Shown here: piece after piece, positions 47,205 to 59,030 of the stretch
Numbering within the stretch: the stretch's first letter is position 1
How the letters are laid out: every line of letters begins with the position of its first letter
NCBI RefSeq assembly: GCF_000346465.2
Contig: NC_034009.1
Coordinates: forward strand, 42,950,649 to 43,014,648
Reading direction: 5' to 3'
DNA: 64,000 bases
Source: Prunus persica
Lineage: Eukaryota; Streptophyta; Magnoliopsida; Rosales; Rosaceae
Program-made: the position numbers and the translations under genes
The notes under the pieces: generated by a model
What the model saw: only the letters and a program-made list of their open reading frames with translations
Databases searched by the model: none
Told to the model about the DNA's origin: nothing

Positions 47205-47960
47205 GTGTGTGTACTTATTTTAGAGTTTTTGAATTAATTTTTTGAATTTTTAATTTTTAATTTTTAGCTAAAGTTAGAAGGAGAATTTTTCTTACACATA
47301 CTGTCAGTATTTTATGGGAATTTGAACCTAAGAGCCAGTGTTGGCCTTGAGAGTGGGCAAGGAGGGCAATGGGCATGGGCCTTGCATTTGTAGGGCCCCA
47401 AATTATATATATTATATATGTACCAAGTTGAAGAATATGATTTTAGAGGAGAATCATTTCAATAGTTTGGCATTTGAAGGCCCCAAATCTGATTACAAGT
47501 GTTTCTAAAGATTCCAAATGAAAATTATGTAATATATGAACATCAAGTGCATGTATTTAAGTATTTAATTGCTAAAAGTAGCAATCAATGAAAGAAAGCC
47601 AATAGGGACTATAAATTCTTTTATTTATCCAAAAAATTATTGTTAGTAGATTATTTAGTGAGGAAATATGAAAGAGTGCAAATTATTTGTATCCTCGTTC
47701 TTTTTTATTTTCAAATTGGGGAAGCGATTATATGGCCAATACTGGAGCCGTGTTTATTTATCCAAATTGTATTTAATTGCATAATTCTTTTTTCATGTTA
47801 GTTTATTATATTCAGGAGAATGAAAGAGAAATGAGCCTAATTTTCATTTTTAGCCTAGGGCCACCTAAAAGTTAGGGTCGGCCTTGCTAAGAGCACTAGT
47901 GTTCAAATTAATACCCTTTTCTACTAGGATAAACCCTGTTGACTTAGAGTTTTAATAATT
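47205..47960 (-). mobile_element. SINE-like repeat interrupted by a hAT element
   Basis: If the hAT element and one target copy are removed, the left flank (to 'ggaatttgaacctaagagc') joins the right flank ('actagtgttcaaattaatac', then 'cttttctactaggataaacc' and 'ctgttgac'). Its right part resembles the SINE-like copy at 45690-45765 ('tttgctactaggctagaccc', then 'cgttggc'). So the repeat was present first. Confidence 0.4.
47336..47886. mobile_element. Non-autonomous hAT transposon, nested
   Basis: 551 bp flanked by a perfect 8-bp duplication CTAAGAGC (47328-47335 and 47887-47894), the length made by hAT transposases. The left end is CAGTGTTGGCCTTGA and the right end, reversed, is CAAGGCCGACCCTAA. 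Both look like decayed forms of the plant hAT terminus CAGGGCCGGCCCTGA, differing only at G or C positions. Sub-terminal 'agggcccc' and 'tagcctagggcca' also fit. No transposase frame remains. Confidence 0.7.
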
Positions 47961-50900
47961 AACTTAGGCTCTCTATTCATTACATTACCTATTACTAGGG
48001 TTATTAAGTTTTATTTATAGAAATTATTAAGTCTCTCAATGTCATTAGACCACATAGAGAGCTCAGCGTGTAAAATAAAATCTCAAATTTGTTCTTCTAA
48101 CCCGTTTTATACTTAATTTAAAATAAAATTTAACACCGTAGTTGGTATGTATAAGTCCCACATCAATAAATTACTGGGTCAATTTGGGCTTCATATGCGA
48201 TTACAAGAAGCCTCATTAGTAACTAGTCTTTTTGAGGTATAGTGTTGATGTGATGTGCACTTCCCATTGGGTTTTACCATGTGAGCTCGAGGGCACGTGT
48301 GGATCTCCCTAGTTATTTTGGGCTTATTAGGCTACTTACATGGTTGGCATTTTTGGGCTCAGCATTAAGCCTTAGTAGTTATTTTGTTTAGATTATTTGA
48401 AATGGTTATAAAGTTTGAGGTTTTGTTCCTAAACCGGTTAGCTGGTACATTAACTGGGTTAGGGTCTGTTTATGAGTATTGCTGTAAGCTCTTTTTAGAG
48501 AAGCATCTGTCATGTTCTTTTTAGAGAAGCACCTGTCATGTGTTTTTTCAGGAAGCACTCTCAAGTGTTTTTTCAAGAAGAACTTCGATTTCTTATGAAA
48601 ATTTCAACGTCTTTATAATAAAAGCGCTTTTGCTAGAAGCGTATATAAGCAGAAGTATTTCCTAAGAAAGCAGTCCCCAACGAGCTCTTAGATTAGTTTG
48701 GTTATGGTGGATTGATAGTTTCCAAAACCAATTATATTGGATTGAATTACGGGTTGGATCTAAATCTAACCCAATCCAACCCATGTCCACCTCTAGCCCC
48801 TATACCCTGTAAGTTTGTAATATAAATATTTGTTTGCCAAAGAAGTTGTAATATAAATAGAACCGCTCAAATTTGTAAGGCCTTTGTATTGTCAGGAAAG
48901 GATAGACGGACTTAATATTCTCCAAAACCCATGAGCTTTTTTCTAGAAACTCCTTTTTCAAAATTTTGCCCATAACCATGTGAATCTTTGGGCTGTTCTT
49001 TCTTTCATGAGCCCACTGTTTGATAAATTGATTGGGGTCATTAGGCCGAAGATATTAGAAAATAAATTTCCCATAAGAAGATCAAGGTTAAATCAAGGTT
49101 GATCATTACGAAAATAACTGTAGAAGACAAAAGGATTACCTTGTTCCCATCGATCATGGATGAAGAATTTAAAGAACTAAATTAAAACTGGGCTGTTGAT
49201 TTTAATATAATCTAATTCCAAACACCAAACGTTATATGATTATACTTCGTGGATAAAATTCTTGATTTTGGGGTCTTTGAATTTTTATTTCAAAAATTGT
49301 TATTTTGGTCTCCTAATTTTCTTTTTTAATCTTAAACTAATCTTAAAAATTCTTGATAGCAAAAATAGAAGACAAAAAAATCTTCTCCTATCTTTTCCTC
49401 TCGTTCTTCTCTCCTCGGGTTTGCTCTGCTAAAATATTAGGGGAATAAAAAGGTGAAATAATGATTTTTCTTTCTTGCAAAGTTGTTCATTTTGTTCTAA
49501 CGATGATGACAATAAGTCTTGACGAGTATTCTTGTAGTTATCATCAAAATAGTTCCATGGGCAAAAAACAAAAAAACAAAAAACAAAAAAAAAAATGTAA
49601 ACGAAAAAAAATCATCAAAAGACTTTCATCTAACAAAATTTCATTAGTCAAAGGAACATACTTATCTGTTGAATCAAGAAAGCAACAACTACGAATTCTT
49701 TATTTTATAAATAAGGATTTAAACCAAGGAGGAAGCTAGGATTAAAATTCTTGAAGAGAGAGTGAATATAATATTAAATAATTATAAGCCCATGGTTTTT
49801 AAAGAGCATGAGTCGCATGTAGATATTTTGATTAGATATTTGAGATTGAACGAATGCAATCCTCTCCAATTAAGAAAACAAAGGAAGAAGCACTCGAATG
49901 TGGACTTTTAATTAGAAAACTCGATGAACAAGTGAGCTTTCTCTGTCACTGATTTTTATATATCACAAACATGAATTTAAATTTGAGAAATTCACTATTA
50001 TACCCAGTTTGTGACAAAATAAATGAACAAATTAGTTCACAAGTAAATAAATTGACCAGTCTCTTTCGTCTGCCTTACATTCTAATGTCTAATATGTCAT
50101 CAAGTTTTAGGGCTGCGCATATTGAATTAATGGGTTAATTATCCAATCCCCTTCCTATAACTTATTCGTTTATAAGAAGCTTCCTGGGTCCGACCAGAAT
50201 TGTCTTTAGCATTACCGTACTGTTACATTTCCAGGTCTACTTTGGTAGACTGAGAGAAGGACATGTGGGGCGAATTATCAGGATTTCAAAATGAATTGGG
50301 CAGGATTTACATTATAAAGAAATTTGACGGCACAAGAGAATTTCATTGATAACAAAAAATAATACACCTAGTCATGGGGATGTAATGAGTCCGTACCCTT
50401 CAAAATGCATCTAGATAGAAACTATGAGGTTAAAAACACAACAATAAATAAACATGCAATGCAAATACAAAAAATAAAACTATTTCAGTAGCACTCTTCG
50501 AGACTTCAAATAACTAAAATCGCTAATTATTATTCCAACACTTGCATCCATCTATGAGGACATCTCATCTCAATCACTGTTTTTTTGTTCTGTAATACAA
50601 ATGATATTTGAGGAGAGAGGAATTGAACACATAATTTTGATTCAGTGCATGCAAAAACGCTCTTAAACATATGAAGTACAAGTCCCTTACCTACGATCTC
50701 ACATAAAATACAAATTCTGTGTAGATATAACCGTTCTTAAACACTAGAAGTACAAACCCGTTATAGACAATATCATCCTGATGTAAAAGTTTTTCATTAT
50801 TATAAATTTAGAAGTGAGCAAGTGGAGAAAGAGGATATAGGTCGGCTGGTCATCGCTGGTTTGTTGTTAGAATGAAATTCAACTAGGCCTTCCTGGTACC

Positions 50901-52201
50901 GTTGTAGCCACAACTTGCAATTCCCATTTTCATTGCCATTCACGTTTGCAATTCTTATAATAAATAGTCCAAAAGAGTATTCCCTTTCGTGGGTCTTCTT
51001 GTGCCGCCTACAATATCCATCCGTCCTTTTACTCATCACCTCGCTCGTCCCCCTTTATTAAGTCTTTCAACTTACTAATTTATTTTTCAACTAAAATTAC
51101 TTTATTTTTTCTTTTTCTCAAAGGATACTTGGCATTAAAGAAATCAAGAAAAAAATGTTTACATTTCTCTTTTTAAAATGATCACCGAATACATTTGGCT
51201 CGCAATCGAACGAATGTCAGGCGCAATATGCGTGTTTGAGGCTTTTTCTGGTACACCCATTGCAAATTCTAAATTAGATTCTTGACATCCAATTCAAGTC
51301 TGACACGACACCTAATACCCCAAAAAAACAAAACACTTCAAGGGCATGGATAGTATTAGTAGGGTTCGTATTTATATTATCCATGACTATGAAACTACTT
51401 ACCAAGTAACCGTGCTTATTAATTCTGTAGTCGCGCTCCATAACGAAGAATCACGTATGTCATTATTAAAGTGTTTTTCGGTGTTTGTTTTTTTGTTTGT
51501 TCCTGTAGTACCCTCCCTTGTAACGAGCCTCAATCCTCAGAGCTTGAACATGGCAGCTACTTTTCACCTTCCAATTTGTGATTCTATAATTCAGTCAGCT
51601 AAGTTTGGTGCAGTTTAAAGAAAACAACTGAAGGCACCAACCAATGTTCTAGAATACAGATTAATAATTGTTTTTAGTATAAAAAAAAAAAGAAAAATTT
51701 GCTCATGCCAGCTACACAATTCTACTTCAACTATTCTCGTTATAATCGCATACATTGACTATCACCCAAACCACAAGAAAACAACATGCACTGCCATCTC
51801 AAACTCAAAGCGTCCCAACCTCCATTTCCCTACATCTGTCAATCATTGCCACCCCGAACCCCAACCCCCCCACATCACCATCTTCATCATCAAATGATCC
51901 ACCCCATTTATTTTTAAAAAAAATCAAAAAAATCCAATATTATATGTTAGATAATCCTCCATAGAAATTTTATTTTCTTCTGGGTCCCACCTTCTCCATT
52001 AGTCAACCTCCACAGCCTCCTTGCTCTACAAACAAACCCACACGACACGACTCATTCAAACCCTCAACTATATTCATTCTCTCTTCTTCCCTCTACCTCT
52101 CTGTATACAAAGCTCATGGAGTAGAGCCAACCCTTTTCTGCCCTTTCCGGTTTCTGCTTCTCTTTGAACAGCAAACCTTAAACCCTAAACTAGTAGTGAT
52201 T
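47961..52201. other. Gene-free spacer with repeat fragments
   Basis: 48480-48545 has two tandem copies of 'tctttttagagaagcaycty' followed by 'gtcatgt' (32-bp period). 48610-48695 ('aaaagcgcttttgctagaag' and 'cagtccccaacgagctct') resembles the end of a common dispersed element. 'agtcccacatca' near 48150 resembles a USE-like promoter motif seen in some plant TRIM elements. A B-box-like decayed SINE is near 50580-50690. The last ~150 bp before 52202 is CT-rich 5' UTR-like sequence. No other gene seen. Confidence 0.4.
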
Positions 52202-53449
52202 ATGAGTTTCAACCATGCCGCCTTGTTGGCGTGGACGCTCAGCTTCCTCCTGTTCTCTCAGCAGATCACAGCCCAATACGCACCGCCTCAGCCACCATCC
52301 AACAACTCAGGCGGGCCGAGGTTCGACATCAAGATGGCCGTGGTGATGGTGGTCCTGGTCGTCGTCTTCTTCATCCTCGGCTTCTTGTCCGTCTACACCC
52401 GCCAGTGCGCCCAGACCCGCCTCCAGGGGCATGTGGACCTTGCGCTCCGCAACGGCATGGCACGTGGGCTCGACCCCGCCGTCATCGAGACCTTCCCGGC
52501 TTTCCTCTACTCCGACGTCAAGGGGCTCCAGCTCGGCAAGGACTCGCTCGAATGCGCCGTGTGCTTAAACGAGTTTCAAGATGACGAAACGCTGCGTTTG
52601 ATCCCCAAATGCGATCACGTGTTCCACCCGGATTGTATCGACACGTGGCTGCTCTCTCACTCCACTTGCCCGGTTTGCCGAGCCTACCTGGTTCCCAAGC
52701 CGGGCGAAGAGCCCTACACTTGGGTTGACCCGACTGACCCCGATATCGAATCAGGTCAACCTGATGCAGGCCCGTGTACTGTGGATGAACCGCCACCACC
52801 GCATATGCCACCCCGCCAGGTGTCAGTTCGGGTGGTTGAAGATCAAATCAAAGAGGAAGAATCTCAAACGCCAGTGGTTATTAATTTGGTGAATGTAAGT
52901 GAAGGAACCAATCAAAGAGGTCCACCTAGGTCGAGGTCAACAGGTTTTAGACCGCCGAGGTCAGGATCAACTGGGAGGCGATTCACTGGAATATTATTTC
53001 CAAGGTCACACTCGACCGGTCACTCGTTGGTTCGACCCGGCGAGAACGTCGAGAAGTTTACACTACGATTACCAGACGAGGTACGAGCTCAGCTCATGAA
53101 CTCGGCCTTGATTCGTAGCAGGAGTAGCAACGTGGCATTCCCAAGGGCTGGGAGTACAAGGAAAGGTCTTAGGAATGACAGCGTGCGTGGAAAGAGCCCC
53201 AGTTTGTATGAGCGGTTCGACCCAAGCTCAGGATCAAACCGGGCGAGCCGGTCAAGCCGGTGGGGTTTCTCGATGATGCCACCTTTTGTTTCTCGGAACG
53301 GTTCTGTTAGGAACCAAATTGGAGATAATGACGTGACAACCCAGTCGACAGTTGCTCCATCGGAATCGAAGAAATCACAGTTGGCTCATATCGACGGTGA
53401 TGATGATGAACAGTCAACTGATGCCTTGCGGAGAAAAGATCAGGTTTAA
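52202..53449 (+). CDS. RING-H2 E3 ubiquitin ligase, ATL6/ATL31-like
   Basis: 415 aa, intronless. The start is the ATG at 52202 ([15 protein letters not shown]); the open frame begins slightly earlier with GTG. An N-terminal signal-like hydrophobic stretch ends at SQQITAQ. The transmembrane helix is [21 protein letters not shown] (about 47-67). The GLD motif region reads [20 protein letters not shown]. The RING-H2 finger runs from [20 protein letters not shown] through [12 protein letters not shown] to CPVC (about 118-160). The long C-tail has repeated RSRSTG/RSGSTG-type Ser/Arg blocks and ends with [18 protein letters not shown]6 and ATL31 share this tail motif; in Arabidopsis they ubiquitinate 14-3-3 proteins in the carbon/nitrogen response and act in defence (family knowledge). 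GC content is much higher than in the surrounding DNA. Confidence 0.92.
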   Translation: MSFNHAALLAWTLSFLLFSQQITAQYAPPQPPSNNSGGPRFDIKMAVVMVVLVVVFFILGFLSVYTRQCAQTRLQGHVDLALRNGMARGLDPAVIETFPAFLYSDVKGLQLGKDSLECAVCLNEFQDDETLRLIPKCDHVFHPDCIDTWLLSHSTCPVCRAYLVPKPGEEPYTWVDPTDPDIESGQPDAGPCTVDEPPPPHMPPRQVSVRVVEDQIKEEESQTPVVINLVNVSEGTNQRGPPRSRSTGFRPPRSGSTGRRFTGILFPRSHSTGHSLVRPGENVEKFTLRLPDEVRAQLMNSALIRSRSSNVAFPRAGSTRKGLRNDSVRGKSPSLYERFDPSSGSNRASRSSRWGFSMMPPFVSRNGSVRNQIGDNDVTTQSTVAPSESKKSQLAHIDGDDDEQSTDALRRKDQV

Positions 53450-54583
53450 AATATGTAGCAGTTTAAATTTGCCTCTACTCAAATTTTGTGTACATATTTA
53501 TTTAAATTTGTTTCTTAAATTTTTTTGTTCAAATTGTGAGACAAAACATGTAATTAGAGTTCCGCACAAAGTGAAGAATAAAGTAGTTGGGGGAGCGAGA
53601 GTTTGTGAATCGTGATTAATGTATGTAATTACCATATCACCCTAAACTTGTTTATTACTATTTTTTTTCTTTTTTATACAAACGATATTTTATTTTAAAT
53701 TAATATAAACTACGGAGAGAGATATTTGAACTTAGGTGCAGAGTGAGGAGAACATCCGCTCTAGCTAATTTGACTAAGCCCATGAATGCCCTTAACTTGT
53801 ATATTTATGTGTTCAATTTGTTTAACATTAAAAGGACATAATTGACTTTTCGCAGCACAAGAGGAATGAGTTATTTTCGATCAGATTTTGTGGTACCTTT
53901 TTATTTTCTTCAACTTTTTCACATGAGGTAAGATTGATCACAAAATTGGCTATAATAGGAAATTAATCATATAGTTTGAATTAATTGGTGGTCATGTTTG
54001 ATTGCTGAGCTGAGGTTTTGTTTTATAATTTTATATCCAGAGATGAGGATCCAACCTTATCAAGTTTATATCCATATGTGTTGAAAGTCAAAGTTCATAC
54101 CAAACAACTTTAAACTAGCTTTGCTTTCAATCGCATTTACAAATTAATGAAGAATAAGACTTCGATGTAATCCAAGTTGCATATGTCTGAAAGCGAACGG
54201 AGCCTGCAAGCGGATCATCTGTTTTTAGCTTTGTGTCAACTCTTCAAGTCATGATCTAATTTCCAAACGGTTGCGATGACTGATTAGGCATTTACCAATG
54301 TTTGGTGGCATGTGTGGAATATACTATGTTTCTTGTCATGCTCAATACCTTTTTTTTCTTCTTAAATCAACGGAAAGATGGAGATTTTAATTTGTAATTT
54401 TCATTGACATTAGAAAGAGAACTACTTGTACCATTAGACTAAAAACTAATTTGTTCTAACACGATGTTGAGGGAGTCTTCCTCGCCCCGCATTTCTCCAA
54501 AATTCATGATGGCCTTTTGTCTTATATTTTATACCAATGTCAAGAAACTTGTCTTTTAAATTACAATTTGTCCACGAACTATT
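53450..54583. other. 3' flank of the ATL6/31-like gene
   Basis: Begins with the probable 3' UTR. 53670-53790 (-) holds a SINE-like B-box copy ('tatttgaacttaggtgcaga', then 'gctctagctaatttgactaa'). No other gene seen. Confidence 0.4.
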
Positions 54584-55015
54584 AATATATATATATATAT
54601 ATATATAGTCCTCTTCTATTGAGAGATTCTGTAAATAATTTTATTTGAGGGACATACTTTAGGGTACCCTATGAATTCTTTTTCAATGATCCAAACAATC
54701 TATTTTTTAGGTCTTCATTCATAAATCATCCTTACAAAAAATTAGACAAATTGGAAACTATTTAGACATCTAATTGTGTCATACCAAATCAATGAACACA
54801 GTGATTCAAGAAAGTACTAAAATTTCAATAATTTAATTGAGTGATCAAATGATATCGGATTCAAGTGATTTTTTTGTAGAGATGATCTTTGAATGAATAT
54901 ATACAAAATAGACGTTTAGATTAGTGAAATACAATGCAGAGTAGGTCCTACAAGGGTGTTCCACAAATAAGCTTATTTGAGGGATCCCTCAATAGAAACT
55001 ATATGTATATATATG
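54584..55015. mobile_element. MITE inserted in a TA microsatellite
   Basis: The element is about 54608-55000 (roughly 390 bp). Left end 'cttctattgagagattc' and right end reversed 'tttctattgagggatcc' agree at 14 of 17 bases. Sub-terminal 'ttatttgaggga' occurs at the left (about 54640) and right (about 54974). It is bordered by TA repeats (54584-54607, and 'atatgtatatatat' after 55000), consistent with a TA target. No coding frame. A relative lies at 42705-42880. Confidence 0.6.
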
Positions 55016-56774
55016 CATTTATTTTGGGTGAAAAAAGTTTAGAGGGAGGGGAGACTACCCCATCCCAGAGCCATGGCATACCAAGGCCTCTTTGAGGATT
55101 TACTGTGGGGGTCTTAGTCCATTTTTTGGTTTTTACAGATTACCCATTAAAAGGAATTGTCAGTAGCGGGACTCAAGCCTAAGCCTTGATAGTGAAGAAA
55201 ACGATCCTTACCAACTCAACTAACCCTCAGTTGGCGAGGAACCATAATATGTGAATGTATAGAACACAATGAAATACAAATACAACCCTGCGATAAGATC
55301 AAGGCTTAAGGTTCCAAAGGGGAGGAAAAGAAAAAAAAAAAACCATTTCGGCTTCGGCCCCATTCTCACCATTATGGGCTCAACCCTCCAATTTCGGGCA
55401 TTTGTAAGTGTATTTCCTACTTGGGCCCATTTCTTTTGATATGGTGCCAATTTTGTCGATACCTGGACGGTCTTATATATGGTCACTCATATTCTGATAT
55501 ATTCTATTTGTCAATCGAATTTATCTTCTTGCTTCATCAGATTCTTTTGCACCTAATCTTATCTTTATTTCCTCGATTCCAAGATTTTAGTTTTTAGTTT
55601 GTGGTATGTTCCTCCCAATTGAGGTGTAGTTTCTTTCTATGTATATGTCTCTTTTGAGAATCACCCATATATATAACTCCAACTTTGTTTCAATAGACGA
55701 TGCCAAACAGTTTGATAAAATTTCGTTAGTAATGTAATAGTCAATTTTGTCAGACGAAAACGATTGAAATTAGATGTGAGGAAACTGCTCTACTATATCT
55801 TGGCAGGTTCCCTTCTAGCGTAAGAAAGATCGATGTCGATATGTTAGAATGAAAGGAGCTACCTAAAGAGATACTTGTCGTCGTTTTATAGAACAATATA
55901 AGAGGAGGAAAAGTCCATATATACACGCCATTTACCTTTAAGTTTCCTTTCCATATATAGATGTTATTGGTACTATTTCAGAGCTATGAATTTGTTTCGA
56001 TGATCTCATCTCATAACATTTAGCGAAGATATATTATTTATTTTTTAAGATTTACAAGGATCAATATTAATGCTTTATCATTTTTCTTTGTGGTAGACAA
56101 AGCACGATGAAACATCTAATTGGACTTTGGACTAAGTCAATGAATCCTATAATGGTCTACTCAAACATTAAGGAATATATACGGAATTGCAGATTTGAAT
56201 CTTTCAAAATAATTAAGGAATATATACGGAAGAGAAAGAATCCAAGTAGACAAAAAGGGAGAAAAACTTCAATAAGTATTTTCGTATCACGTGTCAAAGT
56301 AGATGACAAATACCTTTCAATTAAAATTTATCATGCGTTACATAATCTTAATAATAAATAAAATCATATAACCCACTCTGAAAAAAACCAGTATCGGCCA
56401 CTCAACTTGACACAATACATAAAAGTAACCACTGTAACATTTGTGCACAACTGGACGCATATAAACCATAAACATTTACCTTATATCTTATTTGTAAACT
56501 GTTCTATATTTACGCTGCCATAAAAATTAGATTTATATTTATTAATTTTTATTATACTCAAAGCGTTATTCGCGCAACAACTTACACATAAGTGTAAGAA
56601 CACACTTAAAAAGCGTTCAAGCCTCTCTTCCCATACGGTAAAAAGCCATGCACAGTTTGCACACACACACGGACACCACCAAATTATGAAACCGCGTTTA
56701 CCTGTCAATTTATACCCTCCGCCCTCTCCCAACTCCCTCTTCATTCACTTTTCCAATCAATACGTCCATCTTCC
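55016..56774. other. Spacer upstream of the ANTH gene
   Basis: No gene recognised. 'aaggaatatatacggaa' is repeated at 56168 and 56215. The last 130 bp before 56775 has a CA-rich tract and a CCT-rich 5' UTR-like stretch. Confidence 0.4.
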
Positions 56775-57812
56775 ATGGCCCGTATCAAACTCATCGGCAT
56801 TTTGAAAGACAAGGTCTCGATCCTCAAGGCAGCTCTATACATCAACCGCCATGCCTCGTCAGTGCACGTTGCCGTCCTACGCGCCACCACCCACCACCCG
56901 TCACGGCCGCCTTCCGAGGAGAAGATCGCCTCCGTGCTCGCCCTTGGGCACTCCTCACGTATCACTGCATGCGCATGCATTGAGGCGCTCATGGATCGCC
57001 TCCACGGAACGCAGAGCGCATTTGTTGCCCTAAAGTGCCTCTTGACCCTCCACAACATTATAGCGAAAGGGTCATTTATTCTCAAAGACCAGCTTGCTTT
57101 TTACCCTTCTTTTGGGGGACACAATTTCTTGAACCTCTCTATGTTTTCTGACAATTCTGATTTGGTCATGTGGGAATTTTCTTCTTGGGTTAGATGGTAC
57201 GCTGGGGTGGTTGAGCAGAATTTGATGGTGTCTAGAGCAATTGGGTATTATCTCAACTCATCGAAGAAAGATAAAGAAGAGAAGGCACTTACGTTACTGG
57301 ACTCGGATTTGGCAGTGGAGATTGAAGTTCTTGTAGAATTTGTGGTACGAATTTGCGACGCACCAAATTCTTTGGACCTTCAGAGGAACAATTTGGTTTA
57401 TGAGGTTGTAAGAGCTGCAGGGGAAGATTACAGGTCTGTTCAGCGAGAAATCTTGGCCCGAGTGAAAGAAGTTGGGGACAGAGTCGACTCAGTCGAGGGA
57501 GTGAATTCTGATGAGTTGACTCAGTTGATTGACACGTTGGAGAGGCTCGAGGGTTGTAAGGGGAAGTTGATGCTGTTGTTTTTGAACAGGAAGAGGAATG
57601 ATGGGTTTTGGGATACGGTTCGGGAGACGAAGGCCATGCTTGTGGAGACGAAGAAGAAAAAAGAAGAGAAGAGCCTGGTGAGGTTTGTGGGGAGGGACGA
57701 GTCGGCCGAGTCGACGCAGTTTTGGAACCCATTTCTTGAACCAGGACAGTTGTTGCTGTTACCATCTGGGGGTGGGTGGTTGGATTTTGGCCCAACCCCA
57801 ATAGCGGTTTGA
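56775..57812 (+). CDS. ANTH-domain clathrin assembly protein (AP180/CALM type)
   Basis: 345 aa, intronless. The start is the ATG at 56775 (MARIKLIGILKDKVSILKAA). The ANTH domain (about 1-270) has the usual order: KAALYINRHASSVHVAVLRATTHH near the N-terminus, where Lys/His residues bind phosphoinositides; then KIASVLALGHSSR, IEALMDRLHGTQ, VALKCLLTLHNI, and FLNLSMFSD leading to WVRWYAGVVEQNL. The C-terminal third is charged (DTVRETKAMLVETKKKKEE) and ends with WNPFLEPGQL; there is NPF but little room for clathrin or AP-2 motifs. The short length fits the plant single-exon PICALM subgroup with Arabidopsis At4g40080. The likely role is cargo selection and coat assembly at the plasma membrane or trans-Golgi. 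Family context is inference from sequence pattern only. Confidence 0.9.
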   Translation: MARIKLIGILKDKVSILKAALYINRHASSVHVAVLRATTHHPSRPPSEEKIASVLALGHSSRITACACIEALMDRLHGTQSAFVALKCLLTLHNIIAKGSFILKDQLAFYPSFGGHNFLNLSMFSDNSDLVMWEFSSWVRWYAGVVEQNLMVSRAIGYYLNSSKKDKEEKALTLLDSDLAVEIEVLVEFVVRICDAPNSLDLQRNNLVYEVVRAAGEDYRSVQREILARVKEVGDRVDSVEGVNSDELTQLIDTLERLEGCKGKLMLLFLNRKRNDGFWDTVRETKAMLVETKKKKEEKSLVRFVGRDESAESTQFWNPFLEPGQLLLLPSGGGWLDFGPTPIAV

Positions 57813-59030
57813 AAAAGTAGATTATTGGACCGGGTCGGGTTTTTGTAGTGGTGCACTTTCTAATTATATGTGAATTATGTTATTTAATATGAATCACTCG
57901 TATGTACATGTTTCTAGATTGAACAAAAGATTTATCTTTTTAATATAATTGAAAAGGAAAAGATTTATCTTTTGTCTTTATGACGGTTTCTCCAATAAGA
58001 ATTTAAGTTAAGAATTGGTTTATATATTTCTAATTTTGGTCGTTGGATTATATTCATTAGATGTATTGGTAGATTTAACATGCAACATACAATCAATCCA
58101 ATACTTGAGATTAGAAATATGCAACCAATACTTAGCATAAAATACTTATTGATCTCTATTTATGATTTGGTTTTTGGTGTGAAGTGTGAATCAATATTTG
58201 ATGTCACAATTTGAATAATGTGAATGTGAAATTATGATGTATGCCGACAGAATGGTTCAGAGACTTTCTTTTTTTCTTTGTGGGGATAATAATAACAAAG
58301 GTGGCTTTATTGTTATTGGACAGAAACTTCCATTAGGTTTGTTTTTTCTTTGAAGAAAAGTTTGGACAAAGAGATAATGAAATTTTGAGCTAGGTTTGCA
58401 CCAACCCAAATTTGTGTTTGATTTTTCTTATGGATGCTTTTGCATATTTTAGTCTTTTTGTAGAGAGGAGGTTGATGGGTTACCTTTGTCACGTCTTTGC
58501 CAAATGCGTCAAAGTTAACATTGATGTTGATTGTGTTCTCATCTATTAGTTTGTTTGTGGATGAGCTCAGGCTGCTAAGATTTGTCTTCTTTGGCCGGCA
58601 ATGTTTTATAAATGCTCTGGGCAAGCTATTGCAATGACCTTTATTTTAAAGGGTCATTGTTATACTGATTCCTTGGTTACTGTTCGAAAACTTAGCTTAA
58701 TAATCACTTAAATTGCATCCATGTGGCTTGCATTTTGCACAACATCGCAAAAAATAAAACAGTTACCAAAATGTAACTCAGGTCGGGCGGGGTTACCACA
58801 GTTGTTGTGGCCCTCTTTCTTTTCTCCTGCTTGGCACCCAGGATCGAAATCTGAGGGTTTCTTTCCACAATTGTTGTGGCTCTCTTTCTTTGCCACAGTT
58901 ATTGGGAAAAAATGGGTTAGATGGGAATGGCATGACAATTTTATGTTAATCTATTATGTTTTTTCTTGTGCTGCTTGAAATTAAGAAAGCTCACAGTGTG
59001 TGCAAGTAGCAATAAGAATAAAATATGCTG
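57813..59030. other. Spacer between ANTH and MATE genes
   Basis: The two genes converge, so both 3' UTRs lie here. A short tandem repeat, 'ccaca(g/a)ttgttgtggc(c/t)ct' followed by 'ctttctt', occurs at 58796 and about 69 bp later at 58865. No other gene seen. Confidence 0.4.

Noticed and set aside
50800..51039. 79-codon minus-strand frame starting MMSKRTDGYCRRHKK
   Set aside because: Basic-looking start only; no domain and no support for expression.
57289..57801. 170-codon open frame on the minus strand
   Set aside because: Antisense to the ANTH gene; it has no domain and only reflects codon bias of the real gene.
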